Shown piece by piece: positions 1-5,929 of a DNA stretch of 6,466 nt; within the stretch, counting starts at the first letter, position 1, and the number at the start of each line of letters is the position of its first letter. Source of the DNA: Devosia equisanguinis (GTDB lineage: Bacteria; Pseudomonadota; Alphaproteobacteria; Rhizobiales; Devosiaceae); assembly GCA_945888565.1 (NCBI GenBank), contig CAMDAL010000245.1, positions 1 through 6,466 on the forward strand, written 5' to 3'. The notes under the pieces are model-generated. The model was given only the letters and a program-made list of their open reading frames with translations. It ran no database searches and was not told the DNA's origin. Both the position numbers and the translations under genes were made by a program.

Positions 1-423
1 GAGGGCAACTGTCTCCGGCTGATGAGCGTGCCGGGCGTTGGCCCGCTGATCTCCACAGCAGTTGTGGCCGCCATCGGTACCGGTGAAGCCTTCGACCGAG
101 GGCGAGACTTCGGTGCCTGGCTCGGGCTCGTCCCACGCCAATACAGCACCGGAGGTCGATCCATTTTGGGCAGCATCTCCAAGCGCGGCAGCCGATACCT
201 CAGAACCCTCTTCATCCAAGCCGCCAAGGTGCTGCTGATGCGGCCGCAGAACTGGCCGAAGTTCAGCTTCGGTCCGTGGCTCGCTAACGCGGCGCCCAGG
301 ATGCACCGCAACAAGCTAGCCGCCGCGCTCGCCAACAAGCTCGCCCGGATCGCCTGGAGCGTGCTGAGCACCGGCAAGGCCTTCGATACCCACAAGCTCA
401 TCAGGCGGCTCCGCAAGGTGTGA
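1..423 (+). CDS. IS110-family transposase, C-terminal part (5' end outside window)
   Basis: The reading frame is open from base 1 to the TGA at 421-423, giving 140 visible residues of a protein that is usually about 320-400 residues long. The visible part is the Transposase_20 (IS116/IS110/IS902) domain. It shows the helix-hairpin-helix-like PGVGP stretch at visible residues 11-15, the FGAWLGLVPRQYSTGG segment at about 37-52, and the ISKRGSRYLR segment that follows. A lysine/arginine-rich tail with ANKLARIAW is typical of the family. In characterised members a conserved serine in this C-terminal domain acts with an N-terminal RuvC-like DEDD domain. The serine of QYSTGG (visible residue 49) is a candidate, by family knowledge rather than by proof here. 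The DEDD domain lies outside the window. Internal ATGs such as the one at 22 are not the real start, because the domain begins upstream of it. Whether the gene is intact cannot be judged. Confidence 0.9.
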   Translation, partial: EGNCLRLMSVPGVGPLISTAVVAAIGTGEAFDRGRDFGAWLGLVPRQYSTGGRSILGSISKRGSRYLRTLFIQAAKVLLMRPQNWPKFSFGPWLANAAPRMHRNKLAAALANKLARIAWSVLSTGKAFDTHKLIRRLRKV

Positions 424-424
424 G
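1..424 (+). mobile_element. 3' end of an IS110-family insertion sequence (partial)
   Basis: The left edge of the window lies inside an insertion sequence whose transposase belongs to the IS110/IS116/IS902 group. Host-like coding sequence (a Gfo/Idh/MocA fragment) starts within about 10 bases of the transposase stop, so the right end of the element must be at or very near 424-432. No terminal inverted repeat or target duplication is visible, as expected for this family, which recombines through RNA-guided (bridge RNA) chemistry. The short right flank leaves no space for a bridge RNA on this side. If the element is intact, its RNA would have to lie upstream, outside the window. The exact boundary is inferred. 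Confidence 0.7.
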
Positions 425-889
425 GTGGTGCCCGGCGGGAAGACCTATCGGACGCGTGACGCGTTGCTAGCCGATCCTGCGATCGGCGCTGTCCTCGTCC
501 TCAGCCCCAATCACTACCATGTCGAAGATGCCCTGGCGGCGCTGCAGGCCGGAAAGCATGTGCTGATCGAAAAGCCGATCGCCGAAAGCCGAAAGGGCAT
601 CGCCACACTGGAACGCGCGGCGTCTGCCGCGGGCCGCCTGTGCATGCCGGCACATAACTACATTTACGCGCCCTCGCTGATCCGCCTGAAGCGGCTGATT
701 GCGGAGGGTCGGCTGGGAGAACTGGCGAGCCTGTGGATCCTCTACAACATCTTCCACGGCGAAGAGGTGGCGCGCCGCTATGGCGGTGTCCTGCGGGAGG
801 TGGCCGTGCACCATGCCTATTCGCTGCTCTACCTCGTGGGCCACTTGTCGTTTTCCTACGGCACCGCCCCTGGGATCAAAACGGCTTAA
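425..889 (+). pseudogene. Gfo/Idh/MocA-family oxidoreductase remnant, truncated at both ends
   Basis: The frame from 425 to the TAA at 887-889 encodes 154 residues. They match the middle of Gfo/Idh/MocA NAD(P)-dependent sugar dehydrogenases. The visible marks are LVLSPNHYHVEDALAAL (residues 24-40), the hallmark HVLIEKP (45-51), and GGVLREVAVHHAYSLLYLVG (120-139), whose His130 falls where family members carry a catalytic-site histidine. Intact members have about 320-390 residues. Here the N-terminal GxGxxG dinucleotide-binding loop (some 35-45 residues) is absent, because the IS110 transposase stops just before the homology begins. From about residue 140 the tail no longer looks like the family and ends within 15 residues. 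No functional cofactor binding is expected. The frame's GTG at 425 has no convincing ribosome binding site. Original substrate unknown; many relatives act on inositols, galactose or uronates, so a link to the neighbouring uronate genes is possible but unproven. Confidence 0.8.
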
Positions 890-896
890 AAATCGC

Positions 897-925
897 TTGA
901 CATAGTCTGCTTGTGTACCTAACAT
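897..925 (+). promoter_or_regulatory. Sigma70-type promoter of the lyase-transporter operon
   Basis: A perfect -35 box TTGACA (897-902) is separated by exactly 17 bp from TAACAT (920-925), which matches four of six -10 consensus positions including the key A2 and T6. Transcription would start near 931-933, leaving a leader of about 50 nt to the first possible start codon or about 180 nt to the ATG at 1110. It sits just behind the truncated dehydrogenase and is the only strong promoter-like match noticed ahead of the operon. No experimental evidence is available. Confidence 0.6.
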
Positions 926-935
926 ACAACGGTAC
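911..935 (+). promoter_or_regulatory. Possible operator overlapping the -10 box
   Basis: Bases 911-929 read TTGTGTACCTAACATACAA, an imperfect dyad whose outer arms TTGT/ACAA are exact and which also pairs at one further position. The half-sites resemble the TTGT-N-TACAA type sites bound by GntR-family repressors common in rhizobial sugar-acid operons. A second small dyad, GTACC (915-919) and GGTAC (931-935), is nested over the same stretch. Either would place a repressor across the -10 box and start site. No regulator gene is in the window, so this is inference from symmetry and position. Confidence 0.3.
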
Positions 936-981
936 CGGGAACGATCCTGCTTGATCGAAACAGAGTAGTAAGGTAACTTGA

Positions 982-1113
982 ATGAAGGCCCATTGTCTAC
1001 AAAAACGGGATCGAGAGGCCGAGCTGCGGTCACGCAGGGAACGTCTCTTGCTCATTGGGCCGGAAGGAATGTCCTTCCTGTCGAAGGCCGTTGCGGAGCC
1101 TGGGCCGCAATGA
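982..1113 (+). CDS. Possible 43-residue leader ORF before the lyase (uncertain)
   Basis: An ATG at 982 is preceded by AAGG (970-973) with 8 nt spacing and opens a 43-codon frame ending in TGA at 1111-1113. The product is highly charged (KRDREAELRSRRERLLLI near residues 8-25) and is not recognised. Its stop overlaps the likely lyase ATG at 1110 as ATGA, an arrangement typical of translational coupling. It may be a real coupled leader peptide, a remnant of a former gene, or chance. Neither a function nor expression can be shown from the sequence. Confidence 0.22.
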   Translation: MKAHCLQKRDREAELRSRRERLLLIGPEGMSFLSKAVAEPGPQ

Positions 1114-2210
1114 CCTTGATCTCTGTGCCTTCGCAATCCCGATTGATCAGGGCTGGAACTGCTTCGGAGCCCTTCTTTGAAGTCCGCAAGGTGACAGACA
1201 ATCCATCGATAAACCATCATCCGTTCTTTTTCGTGCCGGCCTACGACGATGCGATGCGGTGGCTATTCTTCGTCTCGTCGCTCTCCGGCTCACCGCAGAT
1301 ATTCGTAGAACGTCAGTCTGACGGGGCCGTCTTCCAACTCACCAACCGAGACAATCTGGCGGACTGGTCGATTATCCCTTCATCGGACGGCAAGTGGATT
1401 TACTTCGTCGCAGGCAATGAAGGCTGGCGCGTCAGCCCTGAAACTGGGCTCGAAGAGCAAATGATGACCTTCGAGACTTCGGAGATGCGCGAGAAAGGAA
1501 TGACGGGCGCGGCCATGGGCACCACCGCTCTGTCCAAGAGTGGCCGCTGGTGGGCCATTCCTGCCAAGTTTGGGCAGATTACCCGCTTCGTCCTGATCGA
1601 CACCGAGACAAGAAAATCCGATGTCATTGTCGAGAGAGATGTTATCGGTCACCCACAGTTCTGCCCCGATGACGACGATCTGATACTTTATGCGGGCCCC
1701 TTGACGGACCGTGTCTGGATTACCGACCGGAGCGGTGCGCGCAACCGCAGGCTCTACCAGCGTGAACATGACATGCAATGGATCACCCACGAAAGTTGGT
1801 GGCCGGGCCAGAAATCCGTCCTGATGGTGGATTGGCCGCATGGCATGAAATCCGTGGATGTCGAAACGGGTACCGTTCGCAATGTGACGTCGGTGCCCGC
1901 ATGGCACGCGGCCGCCAATTCGCAGGGCACGCAACTGGTCTGCGATACCAATTTCCCCGATATCGGAATGCAGCTGATTGCCTTGGATGGCGCAGGTAGT
2001 GCTCCGGGTCGCCTTCTGTACGCATCCAAGGCATCGAGCCGCGGTGATCATTGGGCGGAACCGTTTCCCTACAAAAATGGTCCGATCGAGGTCTACGCCC
2101 CGCAACACACGCACCCGCATCCACGTTTTTCCCCAGACGGAAAGCGAGTGATTTTCACCTCGGATCGCTCTGGCAACGCCCAAGTGTATGAAATCTTACT
2201 GCGCGAATGA
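1110..2210 (+). CDS. Oligogalacturonate lyase-like protein (PL22-type beta-propeller)
   Basis: From the ATG at 1110 the product has 366 residues, close to the roughly 390 of known oligogalacturonate lyases. These are cytoplasmic enzymes that beta-eliminate short (unsaturated) galacturonides to monogalacturonate and 5-keto-4-deoxyuronate. PD40/TolB-like propeller repeats are visible, for example GHPQFCPDDDDLILYAG (about 180-196) and HPRFSPDGKRVIFTSDRSG (about 337-355). The QxxHxH motif (Gln332, His335, His337) matches the spacing of the Mn-binding residues recalled from the Yersinia enterocolitica enzyme. His266 (PAWH) fits the fourth ligand and His227 (HESWW) the proposed catalytic histidine. 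There is no signal peptide, as expected for a cytoplasmic enzyme. The start is uncertain: the same frame is open back to a TTG at 978 (410 residues), but the added 44 residues look unlike the family. Even residues 1-22 resemble it poorly, with clear similarity starting at VRKVTDNPSINHH. GGAG at 1095-1098 may serve the 1110 ATG. The next gene starts 16 bases after its stop. Confidence 0.82.
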   Translation: MTLISVPSQSRLIRAGTASEPFFEVRKVTDNPSINHHPFFFVPAYDDAMRWLFFVSSLSGSPQIFVERQSDGAVFQLTNRDNLADWSIIPSSDGKWIYFVAGNEGWRVSPETGLEEQMMTFETSEMREKGMTGAAMGTTALSKSGRWWAIPAKFGQITRFVLIDTETRKSDVIVERDVIGHPQFCPDDDDLILYAGPLTDRVWITDRSGARNRRLYQREHDMQWITHESWWPGQKSVLMVDWPHGMKSVDVETGTVRNVTSVPAWHAAANSQGTQLVCDTNFPDIGMQLIALDGAGSAPGRLLYASKASSRGDHWAEPFPYKNGPIEVYAPQHTHPHPRFSPDGKRVIFTSDRSGNAQVYEILLRE

Positions 2211-2226
2211 TAGGGCTCCAATTGGT

Positions 2227-3216
2227 ATGATTAATGACGCTGCCGAACCAAAAGAGAACGTACTGCTGAGCGTTCGCGATCTGGCGAAGTTCTACACATT
2301 GAAGCGCGGCGCTTTTGGCACGGATTCGGCCATCGTCAAGGCCTTGGATGGTGTTTCGCTTAAACTGAAATCCAAGGAGACGCTGGCCATCGTGGGCGAG
2401 TCGGGCTCCGGCAAAAGTACTCTTGGTCGCGTCATCATGAAGTTGAATGAACCCGATCGCGGAACGATCGAGTTCATGGGAGAGGATATCACCGATTATT
2501 CGAGAAGGCAGATGCGATCGGTTCGCCGCAACATGCAGATGGTCTTTCAGGATCCCAGATCGTCGCTCAACCCACGCATGACGGTCGAGGCGATCGTCAG
2601 CGAACCGCTGGAGGTTCATGGAAAACTCCAGCGTCGAGAAATCCGCGAGAAGGTTAAGGACCTGATCGAACTGGTGGGGTTGGTACCGGGCAGTCTGCAG
2701 CGCTACGCTCATGAATTCAGCGGCGGACAGCGGCAGAGGGTCGCGATCGCGCGTGCGCTGGCGCTGGAACCCAGGCTGATCGTAGCCGATGAGGCGGTCT
2801 CGGCGCTTGACGTGTCCGTGCAGGCTCAGGTGCTCAATCTTCTTGAGAGACTGAAGTCCGAATTCAGCCTAAGCTATCTTTTCATTTCCCACGACATGAG
2901 CGTGGTGGAGTATTTCAGCGACAGGGTGGCGGTGCTCTATCTTGGTCGGATCGTCGAACTGGCCTCGACCAAGGATGTTTTCACCAATCCCCAACACCCC
3001 TATACTAGGGCGCTGATTGCGGCGACCCCGGTCGTTGATCCCCGGCGTGAGGGGCGGACCAAGGCGCTGGAAGGGGAGATCCCGAGCCCGTTGTCGCCAC
3101 CGAGCGGTTGTCCGTTCCATACGCGCTGTCCGATCGCCGTTGCAAAATGCAGAGAGTGCGCTCCGCAACTAGTGGAGCTCGCGCCAAGCCACTTCGTCGC
3201 CTGCCCCGAAGTATAG
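2227..3216 (+). CDS. Opp/Dpp-type ABC transporter ATP-binding protein (OppF/DppF-like)
   Basis: The 329-residue product carries every motif of an active ABC ATPase: Walker A GESGSGKST (57-65), Q-loop Gln108 in VFQDP, signature SGGQR (165-169), Walker B LIVADE with catalytic Glu189, D-loop SALD (192-195) and H-loop His222. After HPYT (257-260) it has the oligopeptide/nickel C-terminal domain, with cysteines 295, 301, 308, 311 and 326. A cysteine set in this position binds an iron-sulfur cluster in at least one reported DppD-type protein; whether it does so here is unknown. The protein would energise the membrane permeases encoded downstream. The ATG at 2227 is preferred. An in-frame ATG at 2188 would overlap the lyase gene by 23 bases and lacks a Shine-Dalgarno sequence, while 2227 has only a weak AGGG at 2212-2215. 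The family normally pairs two ATPases; only this one is visible, so a DppD-like partner may lie beyond the right edge. It sits between the lyase and binding-protein genes in the same operon. Confidence 0.93.
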   Translation: MINDAAEPKENVLLSVRDLAKFYTLKRGAFGTDSAIVKALDGVSLKLKSKETLAIVGESGSGKSTLGRVIMKLNEPDRGTIEFMGEDITDYSRRQMRSVRRNMQMVFQDPRSSLNPRMTVEAIVSEPLEVHGKLQRREIREKVKDLIELVGLVPGSLQRYAHEFSGGQRQRVAIARALALEPRLIVADEAVSALDVSVQAQVLNLLERLKSEFSLSYLFISHDMSVVEYFSDRVAVLYLGRIVELASTKDVFTNPQHPYTRALIAATPVVDPRREGRTKALEGEIPSPLSPPSGCPFHTRCPIAVAKCRECAPQLVELAPSHFVACPEV

Positions 3217-3226
3217 GCATGATGAG

Positions 3227-3256
3227 ATCAACAACTAAGTAAAATCAACAACTAAG
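3227..3256 (+). repeat. 13-bp direct repeat with 17-bp period before the binding-protein gene
   Basis: The string ATCAACAACTAAG occurs exactly twice, at 3227-3239 and 3244-3256, separated by TAAA. It fills most of the 54-bp gap between the ATPase stop and the binding-protein start. The AT-rich repeat lies immediately upstream of the ribosome binding site. It could be a slippage duplication, a regulator or RNA-binding site, or an unstructured translation enhancer; the sequence does not decide among these. Confidence 0.85.
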
Positions 3257-3258
3257 AT

Positions 3259-3263
3259 GGAGA
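3259..3263 (+). promoter_or_regulatory. Ribosome binding site of the solute-binding protein gene
   Basis: GGAGA at 3259-3263 stands 7 nt ahead of the ATG at 3271 in an A-rich, weakly structured context. This fits strong translation of a binding protein, which must be made in excess over its permeases, and it fixes the start codon. Confidence 0.7.
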
Positions 3264-3270
3264 ATGAAAC

Positions 3271-4881
3271 ATGAAACTACTGCAATTCAAATCTGCCCTC
3301 CTGGGTGCTGCGGCGCTGGCGATGGGCCTTGGCCTTTCGGCTGCCCCCGCCCTGGCCGAAAAGACGTTGCGTATCGCGACGTCCTCGTCGGGGGAAAACA
3401 GCTTCCACTTCAGACCGACCTCATGCGGTAGTGACGCCCAGAACTGGCTGACGCTGATGTATCAGGCACCGCTCTACTTTGACGTGGACTACAATTTGAA
3501 GCCGGGTGTCCTCAGCGAATGGTCGTCAAATGACGACAAGACGATTTGGACTTTCAAGGTCGACCCCAGAGCGCAGTTTTCGGATGGCTCGAAGGTGACG
3601 GCGATGGATGTCAAGCGGACTTGGGAGATCCTGGCGTCCGCCGCCACCTGCGGTCGCGCGGGCAACTATATCGGCAATGTCAAAGGCTTCAACGTGGTCT
3701 CGCAGGAAGCTGATCTGACCTCCGATATGGAAGGTTTCAAGGTCATCGACGACGAGACTATCGAAGTTCATCTGGAGACACCCGACCCGGCGTTCAACTT
3801 ACGGATCGCGACTTCGCACATGAATATCGTCAAAGCCGAAGATGCCGTGGCGCTTGGTCTCGACGAGTTCTGGAAGCCTGAGAACAATCCCAAGTTCACA
3901 GGCCCGTTCATCTTAGAAGAATACGAACCCGAACGCGGCGACGCCACTCTCGTTCCAAACCCGAACTGGTGGCTCGATGAAGGTCCGTACCTCGACAAGG
4001 TCACGTTCCAGTTCGTTGAAGACGCGCAGACGATTGGCTTGATGGCTATTAACGGTCAGATCGACGCTTCTTTGCAGAAGTTGCCGAATGTCTTCGCGCC
4101 ACAGCTTCCGGGTTTCTTCCGTCCGATTGATGCGTATGGCTACAACGTATTCTGGCTTAGCCCAAATGCCGAACCCACCAATGACATCAATGTGCGCAAG
4201 GCACTAGCTCTGTCGGTGGATTGGAACGCCGTCTTTGAGGCGACCTTCCTTGAAGGCGAGGGCACGCCGACGACCCAGCCGCTCGATCCATCGCTGCCGC
4301 AGGATCCGGCCCAGACGGGTTACCCCTATGATCCGGAGGCCGCTCGGGCCGCGCTCGCCGCCTCGCCCTATGGCAGCGTAAACAACCTGCCTAAGATCCG
4401 CGTCACTCCCCGCGGTTCGGACGAATACAACAACCGGGCACTGCAAGTCGTCATGGAATTCTGGCGGCAGAATCTGGGCCTGACAAATATCGAGTTCCAG
4501 GAACGTCCGCAGGGCTTCGGCGACGATTGGGCCACGCTGACCAATCTGAGCCGCGACGACGTGGTCATCCGCTTTCCCGACCCGGCTGCCTACATGTTTG
4601 ACGCAGGGCACTCTAAAGGCGCCGTTCCGAACGACTTGCTCGCCGGCTATACGAACGCCCAACTCGATGCTTATCTGAATGAGGCGCTGCAGCTTGAACC
4701 GACTGACCCGCGCCGCAACGAACTGGCGTTTTTGGCGCAGCAAGAATACGTCGACGACTATGTCATGTTGCACTTTGGCAAATTGACGCCGACGATCAAC
4801 GCGAACGAATATGTTAAAAACTACTTCCGTGGCCCCGATCTCAGCCTGATCGAGCCCTGGAAGATCGACATCGAAAAATAA
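3271..4881 (+). CDS. ABC transporter family 5 solute-binding protein, periplasmic
   Basis: The 536-residue product starts with a classic signal peptide: KLLQFK at the N-terminus, a hydrophobic core at about 9-22, and an APALA-EK cleavage site after Ala29. There is no lipobox cysteine, so it should be a free periplasmic protein. The mature part shows the SBP_bac_5 (OppA/DppA) pattern: LYFDVDYNLKPGVLSEW (69-85), then TIWTFKVDPRAQFSDG with VTAMDVKRTWE (91-119), then NPNWWLDEGPYLDKV in the middle and VRKALALSVDW before the C-terminal lobe. The usual length is 500-540. It contains only two cysteines, Cys52 and Cys127, which may form a disulfide. It delivers substrate to the two permeases downstream. 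Family members bind peptides, nickel or opines, and in some bacteria oligosaccharides. Linkage to a PL22-like lyase suggests oligogalacturonides, but that is inferred. A stable hairpin follows its stop codon. Confidence 0.92.
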   Translation: MKLLQFKSALLGAAALAMGLGLSAAPALAEKTLRIATSSSGENSFHFRPTSCGSDAQNWLTLMYQAPLYFDVDYNLKPGVLSEWSSNDDKTIWTFKVDPRAQFSDGSKVTAMDVKRTWEILASAATCGRAGNYIGNVKGFNVVSQEADLTSDMEGFKVIDDETIEVHLETPDPAFNLRIATSHMNIVKAEDAVALGLDEFWKPENNPKFTGPFILEEYEPERGDATLVPNPNWWLDEGPYLDKVTFQFVEDAQTIGLMAINGQIDASLQKLPNVFAPQLPGFFRPIDAYGYNVFWLSPNAEPTNDINVRKALALSVDWNAVFEATFLEGEGTPTTQPLDPSLPQDPAQTGYPYDPEAARAALAASPYGSVNNLPKIRVTPRGSDEYNNRALQVVMEFWRQNLGLTNIEFQERPQGFGDDWATLTNLSRDDVVIRFPDPAAYMFDAGHSKGAVPNDLLAGYTNAQLDAYLNEALQLEPTDPRRNELAFLAQQEYVDDYVMLHFGKLTPTINANEYVKNYFRGPDLSLIEPWKIDIEK

Positions 4882-4896
4882 GCTTCAAAAGCAGTT

Positions 4897-4927
4897 TGCG
4901 GGCCTTGAGACTAATTCAAGGCCCGCA
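4897..4927 (+). other. Intercistronic 12-bp hairpin after the binding-protein gene
   Basis: TGCGGGCCTTGA (4897-4908) and TCAAGGCCCGCA (4916-4927) form a perfect 12-bp, GC-rich stem with a 7-nt loop, beginning 15 nt after the stop codon. No T-run follows it, so it is a poor intrinsic terminator. The next gene's ribosome binding site starts 16 nt further on. Hairpins in this position commonly protect the upstream binding-protein mRNA and lower expression of the permease genes. That role is inferred here. Confidence 0.75.
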
Positions 4928-4943
4928 GTGCGATTTGGCGACC

Positions 4944-4950
4944 AGGAGGG
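4944..4950 (+). promoter_or_regulatory. Ribosome binding site that sets the GTG start of the first permease
   Basis: AGGAGGG at 4944-4950 is an almost ideal Shine-Dalgarno sequence placed 6 nt before GTG at 4957. It supports the GTG as the start codon. Confidence 0.75.
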
Positions 4951-4956
4951 CAGCCA

Positions 4957-5898
4957 GTGTTTCGATATGTAGTTTCCAGGGCCGTCCGTTGGATAACTGG
5001 GCTCCTTGCCGTCATTTTCTTCACGTTTACGATGCTCTACTATGGCGGGGGCAATCCAGTCGACGTCATGGTCAATCAAGGCGAAAGGCTGGACTGGCCG
5101 CAAGCACGTATCGACTACATGAAAGAGAATTTCGGCTACGAACAGCCGTTTCTCGTCCAGTTCAAGTCGTACATGATGAGTCTGGCCCGTGGAGATTTAG
5201 GGTATTCCATTCGCGAGCAGCGGCAGGTCGCTCCGATGATTGCCGCTCGCCTGCCGGTATCGGTTCAACTTGGACTGGCCGCATCCTTCTTGATCATCGT
5301 GATCGGCATTCCGCTTGGGCTGTTTGCCGCATACTTTCACCGCCGATGGCCGGACAATCTGATCATGGGCGTTACCATAACGTCGCAAGGGTTTCCGGAA
5401 TTTGTTCTTGGTCCGATCCTGACGGTCGTGTTTGTTCTTTGGCTCAAATGGCTGGACGTGCCCGTTGGATGGAACGGGTTGTTCGATTCGCAAGTCATCA
5501 TGCCGCTGATCGTGTTGACGATCGGCAGTCTGCCGATCATCGTTCGACAGACCCGGTCATCGGTGCTGGAATTGGCCAGGAGCGATTATGTGAGAACCGC
5601 GCGCGCCAAGGGGATGAGTGAGTCCAACGTTCTGTTGAAACATCTCTTGCGTCCTGCGCTTATCCCGGTGACGACGACCGCCGGATTGATGATCGTCAGC
5701 CTTGTGAACGGTGCTCTGTACGTTGAAACCATCTTCAATATTCCGGGAATCGGCAACCTGACGCGGCAGGCGACTATTGCGGTGGACTATCCGGTCGTCC
5801 TGGTTCTGGTCATTGCGACCACACTGATGGTCATGATTGCCAATCTTATCGTCGATCTTTGCTATCCACTGATCGATCCACGGATCCGCAAAAACTGA
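4957..5898 (+). CDS. ABC transporter permease, DppB/OppB type
   Basis: The 313-residue inner-membrane protein has the family's normal length (about 300-340). It opens with a basic N-terminus and a first membrane helix at about residues 10-29. A periplasmic region follows, with FGYEQPFLVQF (59-69) and RGDLGYSIREQRQV (78-91), the hallmark DppB sequence. Further hydrophobic helices lie near 102-126, 136-165, 180-197, 235-258 and 279-303. The ATPase-coupling EAA loop is clear: LELARSDYVRTARAKG followed by LLKHLLRPALIP (about 205-237), with the conserved glycine at 219. It ends with the typical YPLIDPRI. With the second permease it forms the translocation pore. It lies 75 bp behind the binding-protein gene, with a strong hairpin between them. 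The GTG start is set by a near-perfect ribosome binding site. Confidence 0.95.
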   Translation: MFRYVVSRAVRWITGLLAVIFFTFTMLYYGGGNPVDVMVNQGERLDWPQARIDYMKENFGYEQPFLVQFKSYMMSLARGDLGYSIREQRQVAPMIAARLPVSVQLGLAASFLIIVIGIPLGLFAAYFHRRWPDNLIMGVTITSQGFPEFVLGPILTVVFVLWLKWLDVPVGWNGLFDSQVIMPLIVLTIGSLPIIVRQTRSSVLELARSDYVRTARAKGMSESNVLLKHLLRPALIPVTTTAGLMIVSLVNGALYVETIFNIPGIGNLTRQATIAVDYPVVLVLVIATTLMVMIANLIVDLCYPLIDPRIRKN

Positions 5899-5915
5899 TA
5901 AGAAATCGACAACCG

Positions 5916-5922
5916 AAAGGAG
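5916..5922 (+). promoter_or_regulatory. Ribosome binding site of the second permease gene
   Basis: AAAGGAG at 5916-5922 is the only good Shine-Dalgarno match in the gap. It is 7 nt from an in-frame TTG at 5930 but 22 and 34 nt from the in-frame ATGs at 5945 and 5957, so it favours the TTG start. Confidence 0.5.
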
Positions 5923-5929
5923 CGGTGAG

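Noticed and set aside
931..938. GGTACCGG shared by the leader (931-938) and the transposase gene (77-84) as a possible IS target or core repeat
   Set aside because: GGTACC also appears inside the lyase and ATPase genes, so the match is not informative.
467..1033. Minus-strand open frame of 188 codons over the dehydrogenase remnant
   Set aside because: It is antisense to clear Gfo/Idh homology, has no recognisable domain, and its composition reflects the opposite strand's codon bias.
876..1220. Minus-strand open frame across the promoter and leader region
   Set aside because: Product is not recognisable and would be divergent through the strong plus-strand promoter; no Shine-Dalgarno support was seen.
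1380..2183. Minus-strand open frame of 267 codons over the lyase gene
   Set aside because: The plus strand carries an unmistakable PL22-like protein with metal-site residues; the antisense product is rich in His/Arg/Gly without any motif.
4204..4773. Minus-strand open frame of 189 codons inside the binding-protein gene
   Set aside because: Fully within family 5 binding-protein coding sequence; no domain, no ribosome binding site of note.
4897..4927. Rho-independent terminator between binding-protein and permease genes
   Set aside because: The stem is strong but the bases after it (GTGCGATTTGG) lack a T-run on the plus strand, and the permease gene follows closely with no new promoter seen.
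4896..5621. Plus-strand open frame of 241 codons overlapping the first permease
   Set aside because: Out-of-frame with the DppB-type gene, starts inside the hairpin, and its product is Arg/Ser/His-rich with no membrane helices.
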